Positions 11,246-22,829 of a stretch of 64,000 nucleotides of DNA are shown here, in pieces. The notes beneath the pieces are model-generated. The model was not told the DNA's origin. It saw only the letters and a list, made by a program, of their open reading frames with translations, and did not search any database. A program made the translations under genes and the position numbers. The DNA comes from Delphinapterus leucas (lineage: Eukaryota; Chordata; Mammalia; Artiodactyla; Monodontidae): positions 7,487,883 through 7,551,882 of the forward strand of contig NW_022098062.1 of the NCBI RefSeq assembly GCF_002288925.2, read 5' to 3'. How positions within the stretch are numbered: position 1 is the first letter of the stretch; every line of letters starts with the position of its first letter.

Positions 11246-13859
11246 TCCAGGAATTTATTAGCTTGATAATCAAGCCAGTTTGCAAAGAATGGGACTGGCC
11301 TAATGCCATTCTGTCTGTCTTCACCACTCTGGGTTCTCTCTCCCTCTCTTGCTCCCTCCCTCAATCTTTCAACTCCATCTGTAATCCTCATTACAGACTT
11401 TTTCTATATGAAGGAAACCTAGCCACAGACAGATCTGAATTCCATCTTCACAATGCAAGAGAAAAAGAGAAATCTTCCTCCCAACCTCATTTAAAATATC
11501 CTAAGGAAGGTCACTGATTGGCCTGGCATGGGTCACAAGCCCACCTGTTGCACAAATCCCAGGCCAGGAGAGCAGGGTAACTCAACTCAACCAGGTCCAG
11601 CCTGGTTCTGTGCTTCCGGGAGTCCTCAAAAAAAAGTAATGACTTTTTTCTTAGAAAAGAGTAGCACAGTTGTGGTTACTAATGAAATCACTGAGCTAGG
11701 CAGACTTTTCAATTTGGATCTGTTTCCTAATTATAAACTTGATGCGTCTGTCTATATCTCCAAATATAGTATGACATGATGGCTTTGGTTTTAATTCTTC
11801 TTCTTGTTTGATATCTCTAATCAAGTTTAAATAAATAAATTTGCTCTTATCTAAAGTTGAGATTGATGTACTCAAGATCTGTACTGGAAAGTAAAGTGGG
11901 TCATGAAAAAAAAAAGAAAGGGAAAGAAAACCAGAGGATCAGGAAACTTCCCCAGACACTGAACTGTCTGACAGAGTATGGTGTATTCACAGAGAGGTCC
12001 TGGTGAAGCTGAGCCTTCTGGTCCAGAAGGGGCATCTCACATGGTAGACCTGATGACCACTTCTATACCACCCTGCCTACTCAGGGTTTTCCCTCCTGTA
12101 ATAGGCTGAGCTGTAGCCAGAGGCAAGGGCCAGCTGGCCCACGCCAGTTATTCTGGATTGGCTACCTTGCAACACAGTCAGTAATTATTTTTCTAACTCT
12201 AGTCTGGGCCTGTTCCCAATTTTGTTTTGAGTCACTGTGCATGAAAAAAGCGGAAGAATTTATTTCTAAGCCCACACATTTCAGGGGACAAAGAAAAAGT
12301 GACAACCCAAATTTGCTAACCAAATAATGATGATGTGAATAGCACATCCCTTAACCGTCACTTCATTGGCTTATTTAAGATGCACATTTCAGTCCCTCTT
12401 TATAGCTACTATAAGAGAGGGCAATTTCAGGGACATCCAAAAGTTTATCCATGAAATGCAACTGATTGCAGTCTCCGACCTCTAAGAGTCCTCAGTCAAC
12501 TTGTTAAGAGGGACCTCCTAAGTGACCTCTTGTATCTAACCAAAGGAAACATTAAGTTTCAGGGAATATTTCTTACCACTCTCATTTCCTATATGTCATC
12601 ACCACATGATCTGGTCTGGAGAGTCCGGGTTCAAGGTTAAGAGATTTGCTCTGGGATTTGCCAAGGTCTGTGGTTTTGACCCTTTATAACCTTCATTCAG
12701 CCATGTTATCATCTCCAGCAAGATACTAGGGTTCGGAGCCCTGTCTTAACACAAGACAAAGCCTTTCCATCATAAGAGGCTGAAAAGAACAACGATAATA
12801 GGGACAATTAACTTGCCATTCCCTGTGGCTGGCTGTTCATCATAACATAATCATGTTTAGGATGAGCCTGGAGGCCATTTTTTAGTTTTATTGTTTGTTT
12901 TGGTTTTTGGTGTTCTTTCTTTTCTTTTGTTTTTAGTTAGAATATTTAGGTTGTCACTTTCAATTTATCTCTTAAAACATGTGCTCTTGGAAAGAAGTCT
13001 TCATTTTTGTCTACACTGTAAAATCAAGATGAAGAATAAGAACCAGCTCAGATTGGGGTCAGCAAGGCAATTACTGAGTGCGTTCCTATGTGGTTCTTCC
13101 TCCTTCCATAACAAAGAGCTTGTTATTGTTGTGTCCTTGTAAGACAATGCTCTGGACCCTGGGGTGTGGCTTCCGGAACAAAGACTTCACCTGGAGAGAA
13201 GCACAGACCTTGGCAATGCCTCATCCTTTAGAGCACAGTCTCCAGACCTGATGGATTAGAACCACGGATGCCAAAGGAATTTGAAAATATGACTTCTCTT
13301 AAGAAACTCTCAAGGGGTGTTTTCTCTCTAGAATAAATCTCTACCTCCTTCCCCTTTGGAATGAGAGGCCAAGTAACACATGTCTCTCCTGGCTACTGAA
13401 GAAGTAGTGGGATTAGGTATAATCAGAACCCTCTCCTTAGGTATGAGATGATGAGACTCTCTCAATGCGATCCCCAGGGGTCTCTCCCATGGGCCAAATA
13501 AGAATCCTTGGGTTACTTTTTGGGACCACCAGAAGTTTAAAAAAGAGGAGGAGAGACCTGTTCTCCAAAAGCCTTACTATTGTGGTCATGAAGAGGAGAA
13601 AATATGTAGACACCAAATAGCACAACAAGGATGGGGAGAGAGAATGGTGAGAAACGTTCCATGCATGCAAGGTGGATGGGATTAAGGGAGCAAACAGGCA
13701 GTGGCAGGGAAGTTTCCAGCAAATAGGTGGGTCCTACCCTGGCCGGGATTCGGATAGAACTTCAATCTGGACATTGGGGACTCAGAATCATATGCCCTCT
13801 GCCTAGAGGTGCCAAGAGGGACACAGGCCATCAACAGGCACCATGAAAGGCCAGGCTAG
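11246..13859. other. Unassigned 2.6 kb stretch
   Basis: This is one of the longest stretches without a recognised repeat. It holds short A-rich (11905-11925) and T-rich (12885-12935) runs. No frame exceeds about 84 codons and none reads like a known protein. No CpG cluster is visible. Confidence 0.4.
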
Positions 13860-14015
13860 AAGGCATTGCATTAGAGTGGCTTAACCACAAGGCTGCAGAG
13901 TGAAGCCTGCCTTGGTTATATCCTTAGCTCTTTCACTCATCACCTCTGTGACCTTGGGAAAACCACTATACTTCCCTAGCCTTCAGTTTCCTCATCTGTA
14001 CACTGAGGGTAATAA
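13860..14015 (+). mobile_element. MIR SINE fragment
   Basis: 'gtgaagcctgccttgg', 'cactcatcacctctgtgaccttgggaaaaccac', 'cttcagtttcctcatctgta' follow the sense MIR core closely. The 3' end is missing. Confidence 0.8.
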
Positions 14016-14450
14016 GATTGAAATGGAATTAAGACCCTGTGGAGGCCTCTTAGGTACAAATTCTTTCCACGTCCCCCATTTCTTGTCTGTAGGAAATAGG
14101 CTTCATTCAGCCTTCTTGAATTTCCCTGAGTTCCACAAGGCAGCTTCAAACAAGTGCTTATCAGGGAAGGGAGAAGATGCAGAAACAAAGGAGGAGCAGT
14201 CAAGAAACAACAGTGCAGCTGCGGGACAGGGTCCTGGTTCCTCCTCAAGGAACATACATAACAATTTCTTGGAGTTGTTCTGTAGGAACTAAGGCCCCCA
14301 CCCAGGTAGACGATGGTAACTTCAGACTGAGCACAAGATCCTGGAACACTGCCCCATTACCTCACCACCAACCAATCAGAAGAAAGTCTGGACAAAGTGG
14401 AAGACTCTGACCCCCTCCAAATGATTGTCCCTTTAAAAACTTTCATGGTT

Positions 14451-15362
14451 AAGGATGCTCAGCATCACTAATTATTAAAGAAATGCAAATCAGAACTACA
14501 ATGAGGTATCACCTCACACCAGTCAGAATGGCCATCATCAAAATATCTACAAACAATAAATGCTGGAGAGGGTATGGAGAAAAGGGAACCATCTTGCACT
14601 ATTGGTGGGAATGTAAATTGATGCAGCCACTATGGGGAACAGTAATGGAGGCTCCTTAAAAAACTAAAAATAGAGCTCCCATACGACCTAGCAATCCCAC
14701 TACTGGGCATATACCCTGAGAAAACCATAATTCAAAAAGAGTCATGTACCACAATGTTCATTGCAGTTCTATTTACAATAGCCAGGACATGGAAGCAACC
14801 TAAGTGTCCATCAACAGATGAATGGATAAAGAAGGTGTGGCACATATGTAAAATTGAGTATTACTCAGCCATAAAATGAAACAAAATTGAGTTATTTGTT
14901 GTGAGGTGGACAGACCTAGAGACTGTCATACAGAGTGAAGTAAGTCAGAAAGAGAAAAATAAATACCATATGCTAACACATATATATGGAATCTGAAAAA
15001 GATAATGGTTCTGAAGAACCTAGGGGCAGCACAGGAATAAAGATGCAGACGTAGAGAATGGACTTGAGGACACGGTGAGGGGGAAGGGTAAGCTGGGACG
15101 AAGTGAAAGAATGGCATGGACTTATACACACTACCAAATGTAAAATAGATAGCTACTGGGAAGCAGCCGCATAGCACAGGGAGATCAGCTCAGTGCTTTG
15201 TGACCACCTAGAGGGGTGGGATAGGGAGGGTGGGAGGGAGATGCAAGAAGGAGGAGATATGGGGATAAATGTATATGTATAGCTGATTCACTTTGTTATA
15301 AAGCAGAAACTAACACACTATTGTAAAGCAATTATACTCCAATAAAGATGTTAAAAAAAACA
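14451..15362 (+). mobile_element. 5'-truncated L1 (ORF2 3' end plus 3' UTR) with target-site duplication
   Basis: The element starts inside ORF2: the segment from 14455 encodes the remains of the ORF2 C-terminal region ('catcactaattattaaagaaatgc', 'actactgggcatataccctga', 'aatagccaggacatggaagcaacc'). A 3' UTR follows with a G-rich tract (15213-15238) and the terminus 'tatactccaataaagatg' plus an A-rich tail. It is framed by 16 bp duplications at 14435-14450 and 15363-15378 with one mismatch. It is dead: there is no promoter, no ORF1 and ORF2 is only partial. Confidence 0.95.
15213..15238 (+). other. G-quadruplex motif in L1 3' UTR
   Basis: Six runs of three or four G are separated by loops of 1-3 bases: a G4 run, then five G3 runs with T, ATA, A, T and A loops. 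This fits a strong intramolecular quadruplex. G-rich polypurine tracts are a known feature of L1 3' UTRs. Confidence 0.85.
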
Positions 15363-15539
15363 AAAAACTTTTATGGTTGAGCAGAATCTTCAGAGTTGGT
15401 TTTTGGACATGAGTCCACCTTCTCCCCAGGTTGCTGGCCTTCTGAATAAAGCAAGCTTTCCATTCCTACGGAAAGAAGCACTTGCTTCTCATGTATTGGC
15501 TTTCGAGTGGCAAGCAGCCAAACCTGAGTTTGGTAACAA

Positions 15540-15645
15540 TAACAACCTTAGAGAATTGATGGCAGTATTAAATAAAGTATAGCACACTTAGCACAGTACT
15601 GGGCACATAGGAAATGCTCAAAAAATGATAGCCATTATTATCACA
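15540..15645 (+). mobile_element. MIR SINE 3' end
   Basis: 'cacttagcacagtactgggcacataggaaatgctcaaaaaatg' and 'gccattattatc' match the MIR 3' end. Confidence 0.6.
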
Positions 15646-16203
15646 AAAATAAGTAGAAGGCAGTTTAATTGGAGAAAGAGTACAATACAAGGACCACAAT
15701 ATCCAGACTAAAATTGAAAGAAAATTAATTTTTAATCCCACACTGTTTGGTTTGAGCCCTTTAAATCCCTCTTGTCCAAGACCAAGATTAGTCCTAGCAC
15801 CCCAGGGTAGAACTGAGTCCACAGGTGAGGATCAAGTGGCCCCAGCTGGGGATGAAGGAGGATGGCAGAGGCTGGGAACCAGGCCAAATCTGATGGTAGC
15901 TTAGCTGTCTTTGAGTAGGTAACAGGATATCACGTGCAAAAGGGAGAAAATTTATTCTCTCTTTTTCTCCAAAAGCATATCTAAAGAGACAAACTATAGT
16001 TCAAAGTAAGAACTTTCTAACAATTAGAATTATTTTAAATATGGGGAGGCGGCATTGGAAAGGCATGAGCTCATCTTTTCATCAAACAAAAGATGGACAG
16101 AGAGATGTTCTAACAGGAGAAACCCAGGTTAGAAGATTGAATTAGCTGACCTCCAAGGTGCTGTCAAAGGTGGAGTTGCTAAGGAACCATGCTCTGTTGG
16201 AAT
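15646..16203. other. Unassigned sequence
   Basis: No gene or repeat was recognised. Confidence 0.4.
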
Positions 16204-16211
16204 TATGCTGG

Positions 16212-16515
16212 ATTTTTTTTTTTTTTTTTTGCTGCGTTGGGTCTTCGTTGCTGCGCGTGGGCTTTTCTCTAGTCATGGCGAGTGGGGGCTACTCCTTGCC
16301 GCGGTGCACAGGCTTCTCACTGTGGTGGCTTCTCCTGTTGCTGAGCATGGGGTCTAGGCGTGTGGGCTTCAGTAGTTGTGGCATGCGGGCTCAGTAGTTG
16401 TGGTGCACGGGCCCAGCCGCTCCACAGCACGTGGGATCCTCCTGGACCAGGGCCCAAACCCGCGTCCCCTGCACTGGCATGCAGACTCTCAACCACTGCG
16501 CCACCAGGGAAGCCC
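16212..16515 (-). mobile_element. CHR-family SINE (long form), antisense, with target-site duplication
   Basis: Minus-strand SINE with its A-tail as the T-run from 16213 and its tRNA-like head at 16490-16515 ('actgcgccaccaggg'). The body includes 'gtcttcgttgctgcgcg' and 'gggcttcagtagttgtgg', parts absent from the short copies at 32 and 43380, so it is the longer subfamily. Duplications 'tatgctgg' lie at 16204-16211 and 16516-16523. Confidence 0.93.
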
Positions 16516-16523
16516 TATGCTGG

Positions 16524-17924
16524 CTTTTGAACAAGAAACTAAGAAATTGCCAGAAAAGTTTCAGGAATTAAATCTAGTCTGGTAGGTTTTGGCACACTTG
16601 AGAGAATCGCCCTTTCCAGGGGTTCATGGAAAAGGTGGCACTTCTGCAGGGCTGTTGTCTTCCCAATAACACTAAGCTTCTTCTGATCTTTGCAAAAAAA
16701 TGGGGTAGTGGTGGTGTTGCGAACTGGGGGAAGGGGAGAGGTGGCAAGAGAAGGGAAAAAAGGGAAAAAATCGATGCACCATGAAACCCGCAATTAGTTT
16801 GTACCATGCTATTTCCATAAAGTAGACCTCACACTTGAGATCTGAAAGGTAATCATCTGAGATACCAGAGTCTGACTATAAATAGCCAAGCTCCTGGCCT
16901 TATGGCTGCACCCTGGGGAGAGGGGCCAGCAGGGAGGTCTCCTGCTGGGGGCCTGGATGCTGGGGCCACCCTCCCTCTACTCATCCTATTAATGCCAGCT
17001 CTCGGGACTACAGAGCATCTGGATAGCTATTTATACCCATCCTTCCCCCAACTCTAATTGCTGCACACATCACAGGAAAGCCTGCTGCAGGAAGAAAAAC
17101 CACACTAGACAAAGCTGCAGTATCTACCCAGTGATTAGAATCAAAAAGGTGTAATCACAGGTTCCACCCAGGACCTGCCAGGACACCTGCCCTCTGGCAT
17201 CTCCTCCTTCTCCAGCTGTTTGCCTGGGTCGCTCTCCAGGTAGTTGTTCCCAACTTGCTCCCAGCAACTCAGCTCACCTCTCTGCCATCCCCCCAGGAGG
17301 CCTGAGGAGGGACCAGGCCAGACTGGGTTTGCAAACAGACACTCAAGAATTTCCAAACACACACCCCTTGGAACAGACTCATCATCTGGTGACATCTGCG
17401 AGCTGCAGCTCAAGCCAAGGCTCCAAGCTCTGGACCTCTTTGCATTGGCACCGTGGGTTTCTCTCCTGTACATGTGCGTGTAGGCACCTGCACGTGTGTG
17501 GGTCAGGGTATGTTTGGGTGAGTGAATCCTTACGTGCACGTAGCTCAGCTCCTGGGCTCCACTCACAATGTAGCTCCCACATACAAGATGTGCAGTTATT
17601 TGTCAAATGTTATCAACGTTGTGACGAATAAAACGCATTTTCGAGAATGGCTTTTTGTCATCACACAGTTTCTTGATGAGCAGATAACTCAAAGAGAAAC
17701 TGCTTCAATGAGATTTCAAAGGAACCACTAGGAACCACTGCTTTACTAAACAGAAGTCCACACAAAGTCCTTATAATTGGGGCTATTTTTATGCTGTGAA
17801 CCTTTTAGAAACTTAATTGAAAAATGAAACTTGCAGCTTGCAAAATTAACAAGCAAAATGTGCAGAGAGATCCTTACCTCGTTCCTGCATCTTGCTCTAT
17901 CCTGTATGTGTTCTCCGTCCCTAC
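16524..17924. other. Unassigned sequence with MEF2-like motifs
   Basis: No repeat was recognised over 1.4 kb. At 16840-17140 the sequence is balanced in base composition and carries TATA/MEF2-like motifs (listed separately). Overlapping frames at 17140-17630 are short and mutually exclusive, with no recognisable product. Confidence 0.4.
16876..16885. promoter_or_regulatory. Possible MEF2 binding site
   Basis: CTATAAATAG is an exact match to the MEF2 consensus (Y-TA-W4-TA-R). A near match, CTATTTATAC, lies at 17027-17036. Single motifs of this kind occur by chance; only their pairing in repeat-free sequence makes them worth listing. Confidence 0.3.
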
Positions 17925-17990
17925 CCCACAACTCAGGACCAGGCACATAGTAGGTACCCAGTCAATACTTGCTGACTCAGCCCCTCCCAG
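17925..17990 (+). mobile_element. L2 3' terminus fragment
   Basis: 'aggaccaggcacatagtaggtacccagtcaatacttgctga' matches the last bases of a sense L2. Confidence 0.45.
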
Positions 17991-18224
17991 GTCCCCGGGC
18001 CACATCTCTAACTTGAGTTTTTCTGATTCCGGTAAACGCTGAAAGTCACCCAGGTAAAATCCAAGTGGGGCTTCAGCAAGAATCAAATCTTGTCTCAAGC
18101 TTCCTCTCCTTCTGAGCATTTCAATGGTCTTAATGGTTTGATGAGGGAGACAGTAGTTTCAAGGGATCTGGCTTCAATCCCCTTCATACGAATCATTCCT
18201 CTCCTGGGGGGTATACTGTGAAAT

Positions 18225-18365
18225 GTATGGGCTTTGGAACAGAAAAATGCGCACACCCATCTAGACATTGTCCACCATCAACAGCAGTTAACCTTAGGCA
18301 AATCACTGAACCTTTGTTTACTCACCTATAAAACACACCCACTACAGGGCATAGTAACATGAGGA
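18225..18365 (+). mobile_element. MIR SINE fragment
   Basis: 'gggctttggaacagaaaaatg', 'agttaaccttaggcaaatcactgaacctttgtttactcacct' and 'gggcatagtaacatgaggatt' follow the sense MIR core. Confidence 0.65.
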
Positions 18366-18492
18366 TTCCTTCTCCTATTCTGTTTTCCCTACATTGGATG
18401 AATCTTTTTTGCACTCCAAAGTGTTTTTTGGAGAGAAATCATAGTCCTTTCCTGAAAAAAAAATTATAATGCAATTTGGTGAGTGATACATG

Positions 18493-18669
18493 CAGGGCCA
18501 GCTTCATGGTTTAGCAGCTGGGGTAGTCGCACAGGGCCTTGTGTTCAGAAGGGCCCCATGTGTGGTTTAAGGCTCTGCTGTTGCTGTCTTGAAATTCTTA
18601 ATAACTTCTGAGCAAGGGGCCCTTCATTTTAATCTTGACTGAGACCCACAACTTATGTAGCTCGTCCTG
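18493..18669. mobile_element. hAT-type miniature DNA transposon with 8 bp target-site duplication
   Basis: A 177 bp non-autonomous element. Its ends are an imperfect inverted repeat: 'cagggccagct' at the left and 'agctcgtcctg' at the right. It is flanked by 8 bp direct repeats 'gatacatg' (18485-18492) and 'gatatatg' (18670-18677), 7 of 8 identical. The 8 bp duplication and CAGGG-like ends are hallmarks of the hAT superfamily. It encodes nothing. The exact subfamily is not certain. Confidence 0.75.
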
Positions 18670-18679
18670 GATATATGGA

Positions 18680-19214
18680 TACATAACAAACACACTTCAA
18701 GAACATACATGCAGACCCAGGGACACACTGAAATGCAATGGAATACAATGCTTAAAGAGTTTTCCCAGAGTTGTTCAGTAGGACAGGAGGTAAGGAATGA
18801 AAGGATTCAAAAATAATCAATCCAGAAAAAAAAAAAAAAAGATCACCCAAAACAACATTTCTGATGACTGATGACTGTTCCAACCTAACAAAGAAAAGGG
18901 CCTTTCTACTTTAGGTGGTCCTGGATCAAGGGTAATATTGGGCTCTCTGAGCAGGCTGGGCCTCTCTATTTTCACAGGTCAAGTTTACCCTCCTGAAACT
19001 GTTGGAAGTCTTGCCTTGGGGAAGCAGCCTCCATGGCTTCATTACAAATCTCAAAGGTTCTTCAATAACTCACTTTGCATTTAATTTCTCTCAAGTTGTC
19101 AAGATTGATGAAATACATGCATGCTTCTGTTCTTTTCCACCTGACATGTCCACCTCTACACCTGCCCTGCTACTCAGGCTGTTTCCATCTTAGGAATGTA
19201 CCTCTTTTGTTTTT
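18680..19214. other. Unassigned sequence
   Basis: Contains an uninterrupted run of about 16 A at 18825-18840 with no obvious retroposon 5' of it. Otherwise unrecognised. Confidence 0.4.
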
Positions 19215-19430
19215 CTGTCCATATTTAAGTCCTACCTCTGCAGTTAACTGGCTGTTTGACTTTGGGAAGGTCACTCAACCTCTCTGTGCCATAGTTCCCT
19301 AATTCAGAAAATGAGGATAATAATAGAAGCTACCTCATATGGTTGTTGAGAAGCAAAGAAATTAATTCATATAAATTACTTAGAATCATGCCTATCACAT
19401 AGGAAAATCTCAATAAATGTTTGTAATTCT
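19215..19430 (+). mobile_element. MIR SINE, nearly complete
   Basis: 'aagtcctacctctgcagttaactggctgtttgactttgggaaggtcactcaacctctctgtgcc' (in segments), 'gaggataataatagaagctacctcata' and 'atcacataggaaaatctcaataaatg' follow MIR to its 3' end. Confidence 0.88.
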
Positions 19431-19534
19431 TGTTACCAACTCTCACCCCACATAGTCCATTTAAACTATCATCAAGCCCCAAAGTTCCTACCTCTGAAAC
19501 TGCCCCATGCTCGCTCCCATCATTTTATTTCAGG

Positions 19535-19695
19535 CCACTGTCTCCTCTCTCCTGACTTCTGCTGCAGCTTCTGAACTGAATCCCAGGCTCTAATCTTATC
19601 CTCCCCGCAAGGCCCATCATCCCTCTGGGCATGCAGTAGGTGCTCCATACGTGTTGAACGAGGCAGTGACTGAATGAATGATGAATGAAGGAGCA
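19535..19695 (+). mobile_element. L2 LINE 3' terminus
   Basis: Ends 'gcatgcagtaggtgctccatacgtgttgaacgag' then 'ctgaatgaatgatgaatgaagg', the TGAA-rich tail with which L2 ends. A second L2 begins almost at once. Confidence 0.6.
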
Positions 19696-19699
19696 CGGT

Positions 19700-20255
19700 A
19701 GAGTGATGGTTCTAAAGCACAAATCTGACTACTTCACTCTGTGCTACTTAAGCCCCTCGATGCTTGGGATAAAACCCACACTCCTTAACGGAGGCCTTCT
19801 TGATCCTTCCTCTGCTCAGGTCTTAAGCTTCTCCTCTCACTACTAATCTCTCTGTCCTCACGCCCCAGCTCCCCACCTCCGGCCTTGCCTCCTCTGGTCA
19901 TTCTTCTCAGAACTGCTTTCTTCTTCTTGGGTCTTCGCTCACGTATGGCTCCACCTCCCCGCTCCCTCATCCCTCCCCTGTTCCTGCATCTGGCCATCCC
20001 TGCTCATCTCTGTACCTGAGCTGAGACATCACCTCCTGAATGCCCAAGGCAGCATCAAGCTTCCCGCTACACATTCCGGAGCAGGTACAGATAAACCGCC
20101 ACTTATCCCCATTTCCCCTCTTCCTTGTCAGTCTCTTCGACTAGAATTAATACCCCTCAACAGTAAAGTTTGTGCCTTGTTCATTTGCCTATTTTCAGCA
20201 TCTATCGCCGTTCCTGACAGAATAGACATTTAATAAATGATGATGTATTTATCAA
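19700..20255 (+). mobile_element. L2 LINE 3' region, sense
   Basis: 'gcttgggataaaacccacactcctt', 'gacatcacctcctgaatgccc', 'cttgtcagtctcttcgactagaatta', 'aacagtaaagtttgtgcc' and 'cgttcctgacagaatagacatttaataaatg' occur in L2 order through to the 3' end. Confidence 0.75.
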
Positions 20256-20274
20256 ATTAATGTTGCACTGTAAT

Positions 20275-20412
20275 TCCTTCATTTCCATTTCTGCCCTTCC
20301 TCTGTGAGCACATCACAGGTAGGAACCAGGGCTATTTCTTCCTTACTTTTGTACCCCCATCGCCTAGCCCAGCCAGACCCACTCAAGGAGTATTTATTAA
20401 ATAAATAAATGA
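20275..20412 (+). mobile_element. L2 LINE 3' terminus
   Basis: 'ttctgcccttcctctgtgagc', 'aggaaccagggctatttcttcc', 'acccactcaaggagtatttattaaataaataaatga': a third sense L2 end in tandem with the previous two. Confidence 0.55.
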
Positions 20413-20429
20413 CTTTTCGATTTTAAAAT

Positions 20430-21005
20430 TTGAATCTATCAATCTACAGATATTTATGATGTGCCTTTTCCAGGCAAGATATCCTATTAACATGAATTGC
20501 CAGACAAGACACAATGACAGGCCGGGGAGGGGGAAGGACATTTCAGGCTGAGAAAACAGCCTGGAGACAGATGGGGAGCTAGACAACAGCATGAAGAGCT
20601 TGGGGGATGGTGGGAAGGTAGTTAGGGCGGATGGAATGAAATGGCAGATTGAAAAGGGATTTGGACTCCAATCCATAAGCAATACGGAGCCACTGCAAGT
20701 TCTTGAGCATGGGCTAGATAAGAAACAGCCTGGGTTTAGGAATAGAAACCCTAGAAGCAGAGAGAAGAGTGGCTTGAAGTGGCATGGGATTTGGGGCAGG
20801 CGGACTGGCAGAGGCCGTGACAGCAGTAACAGACAGACAACGTGAAAGCAGGGGTGGGGACCAATGAACTTGAAGGTGCTCCAGAGACTGTAGCCTCAGG
20901 GCTGTAGGACTGCTAGGCTCGGGGAGGCAAGTAAGGATGGCAAGTGTGAAGATGGCTTGGGGATTGAGAGCATGGTGAGATTGTCACTTATCAGGAGAAA
21001 GAGGA
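20430..21005 (-). mobile_element. L2 LINE 3' region, antisense
   Basis: 'acagatatttatgatgtgcc', 'agcatgaagagcttggggg', 'tggactccaatccataagcaatacggagccactgcaag' and 'ttgagcatgggctagataag' match antisense L2. It abuts the sense L2 ends tail to tail. Confidence 0.6.
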
Positions 21006-22635
21006 GGTGGTGGAGGGAGTTCGGATGTGCTGTTGGGGAGCAGGTTATGAGCTCGCCCTGGGCCGCATTGTAGGGGGATGAGCAGCTTTGGGGATACCAT
21101 GCGACACGCAGCTGGAAACCGGGCTCTGGAGGGAGGGAGGTATGGGGTTGGTGAAGCTGCAGAAAGCAGTGAAGTGTGGCCCCCCGAGCCTGGTGCTTAC
21201 ATCCCTGGCAAGGGATGCTGTGGAGGATGCTGGACTAGAAGGGGATGCAGGGCTCTACACACCGAAGGCTCTCAGCCCAGCCTTTCAGGGTGATGTTCAC
21301 CAAATAGAATCGTTAGTGAACAGTGTTGGGAAACACCAAACTACAAAACCTAACATTTCTGAGCAGCAGGCAGACAGGCGAGGGGGTTCTCAAGATCAGG
21401 CTGGGCGCCTTTGTCGCTTCCTTCAAACCCTAGCTGAAATGCAACATGGAAGGCACTTCCACCCCGTGGAGGAGCCGGGATGAGGCGATTGCTGAGTGCA
21501 GAGTTCAGAACAGCTGATAAATGCCCTCCTGTCCAAACCATTCTGCTTGGGTTTGGGGAAGAGCTTGGAGGGGAAGGGATGCGGGGAGCGCCTAGGCTAG
21601 GGAGGAGAGGGAGGGAGGGCGGCAGGAGGACAGGATGGGTTTGGTGGGGCTGCATAATTTTTGTTCTTTTTCACGTAGCACATAAGGAGGTAAGGAAGCC
21701 AAGGATTTCTGTCAATTGTGAGAGCTTCTGCGGCAACGAGGATGTCAGCTCAGGAGCCAAACTGCCATTTCTGCTTTAATTGGAGCCTCTCCGTGAAGGT
21801 TTGGGAGGGACGGGAAAGGGGGGCGGTGGAGAGAGGGAGAGGAGAGAGAAAAGAGTCAGCAACTGAGAAAGAGATGAAGAGAGACACAGCCAAGGGAGGG
21901 AAAGAGACAGGAAGAAACCTTCTGCAGAAGGAAAACCCCACAGGCAGGCCCAATCAGTGCCCCCAAGCATCTGTGACCAGGGCAGGCTGCCGGCTGGGTG
22001 AGGGGCCCAGAGACCACTACTCAGGATGGGGTGGCCCCTTTGCGTGGGTGCACACCCACCCCACCTCCGCACCACGACAAGACAAGAGCCAGGGGAGGAG
22101 CCTGGAGTTTATTCATCTCTCTTCCTTCTTTAACATTTATTTAAAAGTTTAAAAAAATCCTTTTTCATTTTTCTCAAGTACCCTGACTACTTGTCAAGCC
22201 CACAGTTCTTGATGAACCATGGAACGCTCAGTCCATGGAAAGCCAGGGCATTGATGTCTAATAAAGACTAATCCCCCTGCAGGTTCCTCAGCTTGAAAGG
22301 AACCCATGTAGCAGAGGGCCCAGACCCACCTGCCTCTACCCTGCCCAGGCCCTTTAACCCTGCTCCAAACGGAACAAGATTAAGTGCGGTAATAAGAAAA
22401 GGTAGCAACATGCATGAGTGTGCGTAGGTGCATGAGAGAGACAGAGACACAGACAGGGACAGAGGCAGAGTTATTACAGATTAGAGGTTATGTAAAGAAT
22501 GGTGGAAAACAGCAAGGAAAAAGGAGATGATAACAAATAGGATAAAGAGCTCGAGAAAAGATTAGCGCTTGAGTATATATAACCTTTGTTTCCTGTGCCT
22601 TGTCTCTTCCTAAATGTTCACACACACATTCAAAT
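21006..22635. other. Unassigned purine-rich sequence
   Basis: 1.6 kb with no secure repeat. Purine-rich at 21580-21640 and 21800-21920. The frames here (99-144 codons, both strands, overlapping) are mutually incompatible and compositionally biased. The block 21690-21790, with 'actgccatttctgctttaattgg', looks less degenerate than its surroundings. Confidence 0.4.
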
Positions 22636-22639
22636 AGTT

Positions 22640-22805
22640 TCAAAGAAGCTTTTAGAAATGAACAAATTCGACTCTCATTTGACAGATGAAACTGAGTCAC
22701 CAATGCTCAAGGAAGGAAAGCACCTCTAGAACTTACTTGTAGGCTGGTTAGGATTTGAACTTAGATCTCTTGACTGTCTTATCTGTGCCCTCAGAGCCTA
22801 GCCCG
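22640..22805 (-). mobile_element. MIR SINE fragment, antisense
   Basis: 'atttgacagatgaaactgagtcacc', 'gctcaaggaaggaaagc', 'ggttaggatttgaacttagatctcttgactg' match the reverse of the MIR core. Confidence 0.65.
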
Positions 22806-22829
22806 ACAGTTTCTGTGGTTTGATTGGTG

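Noticed and set aside
17140..17631. 141-codon minus-strand frame and overlapping plus-strand frames
   Set aside because: No domain, mutually overlapping, and no splice or promoter support.
18825..18840. A16 run as the tail of a processed pseudogene
   Set aside because: Nothing upstream reads as a gene copy, and no flanking duplication was found.
21480..22152. Overlapping frames of 99-144 codons in purine-rich DNA
   Set aside because: Composition-driven. Gly/Glu/Arg-rich on one strand and Ser/Pro/Leu-rich on the other, with no family resemblance.
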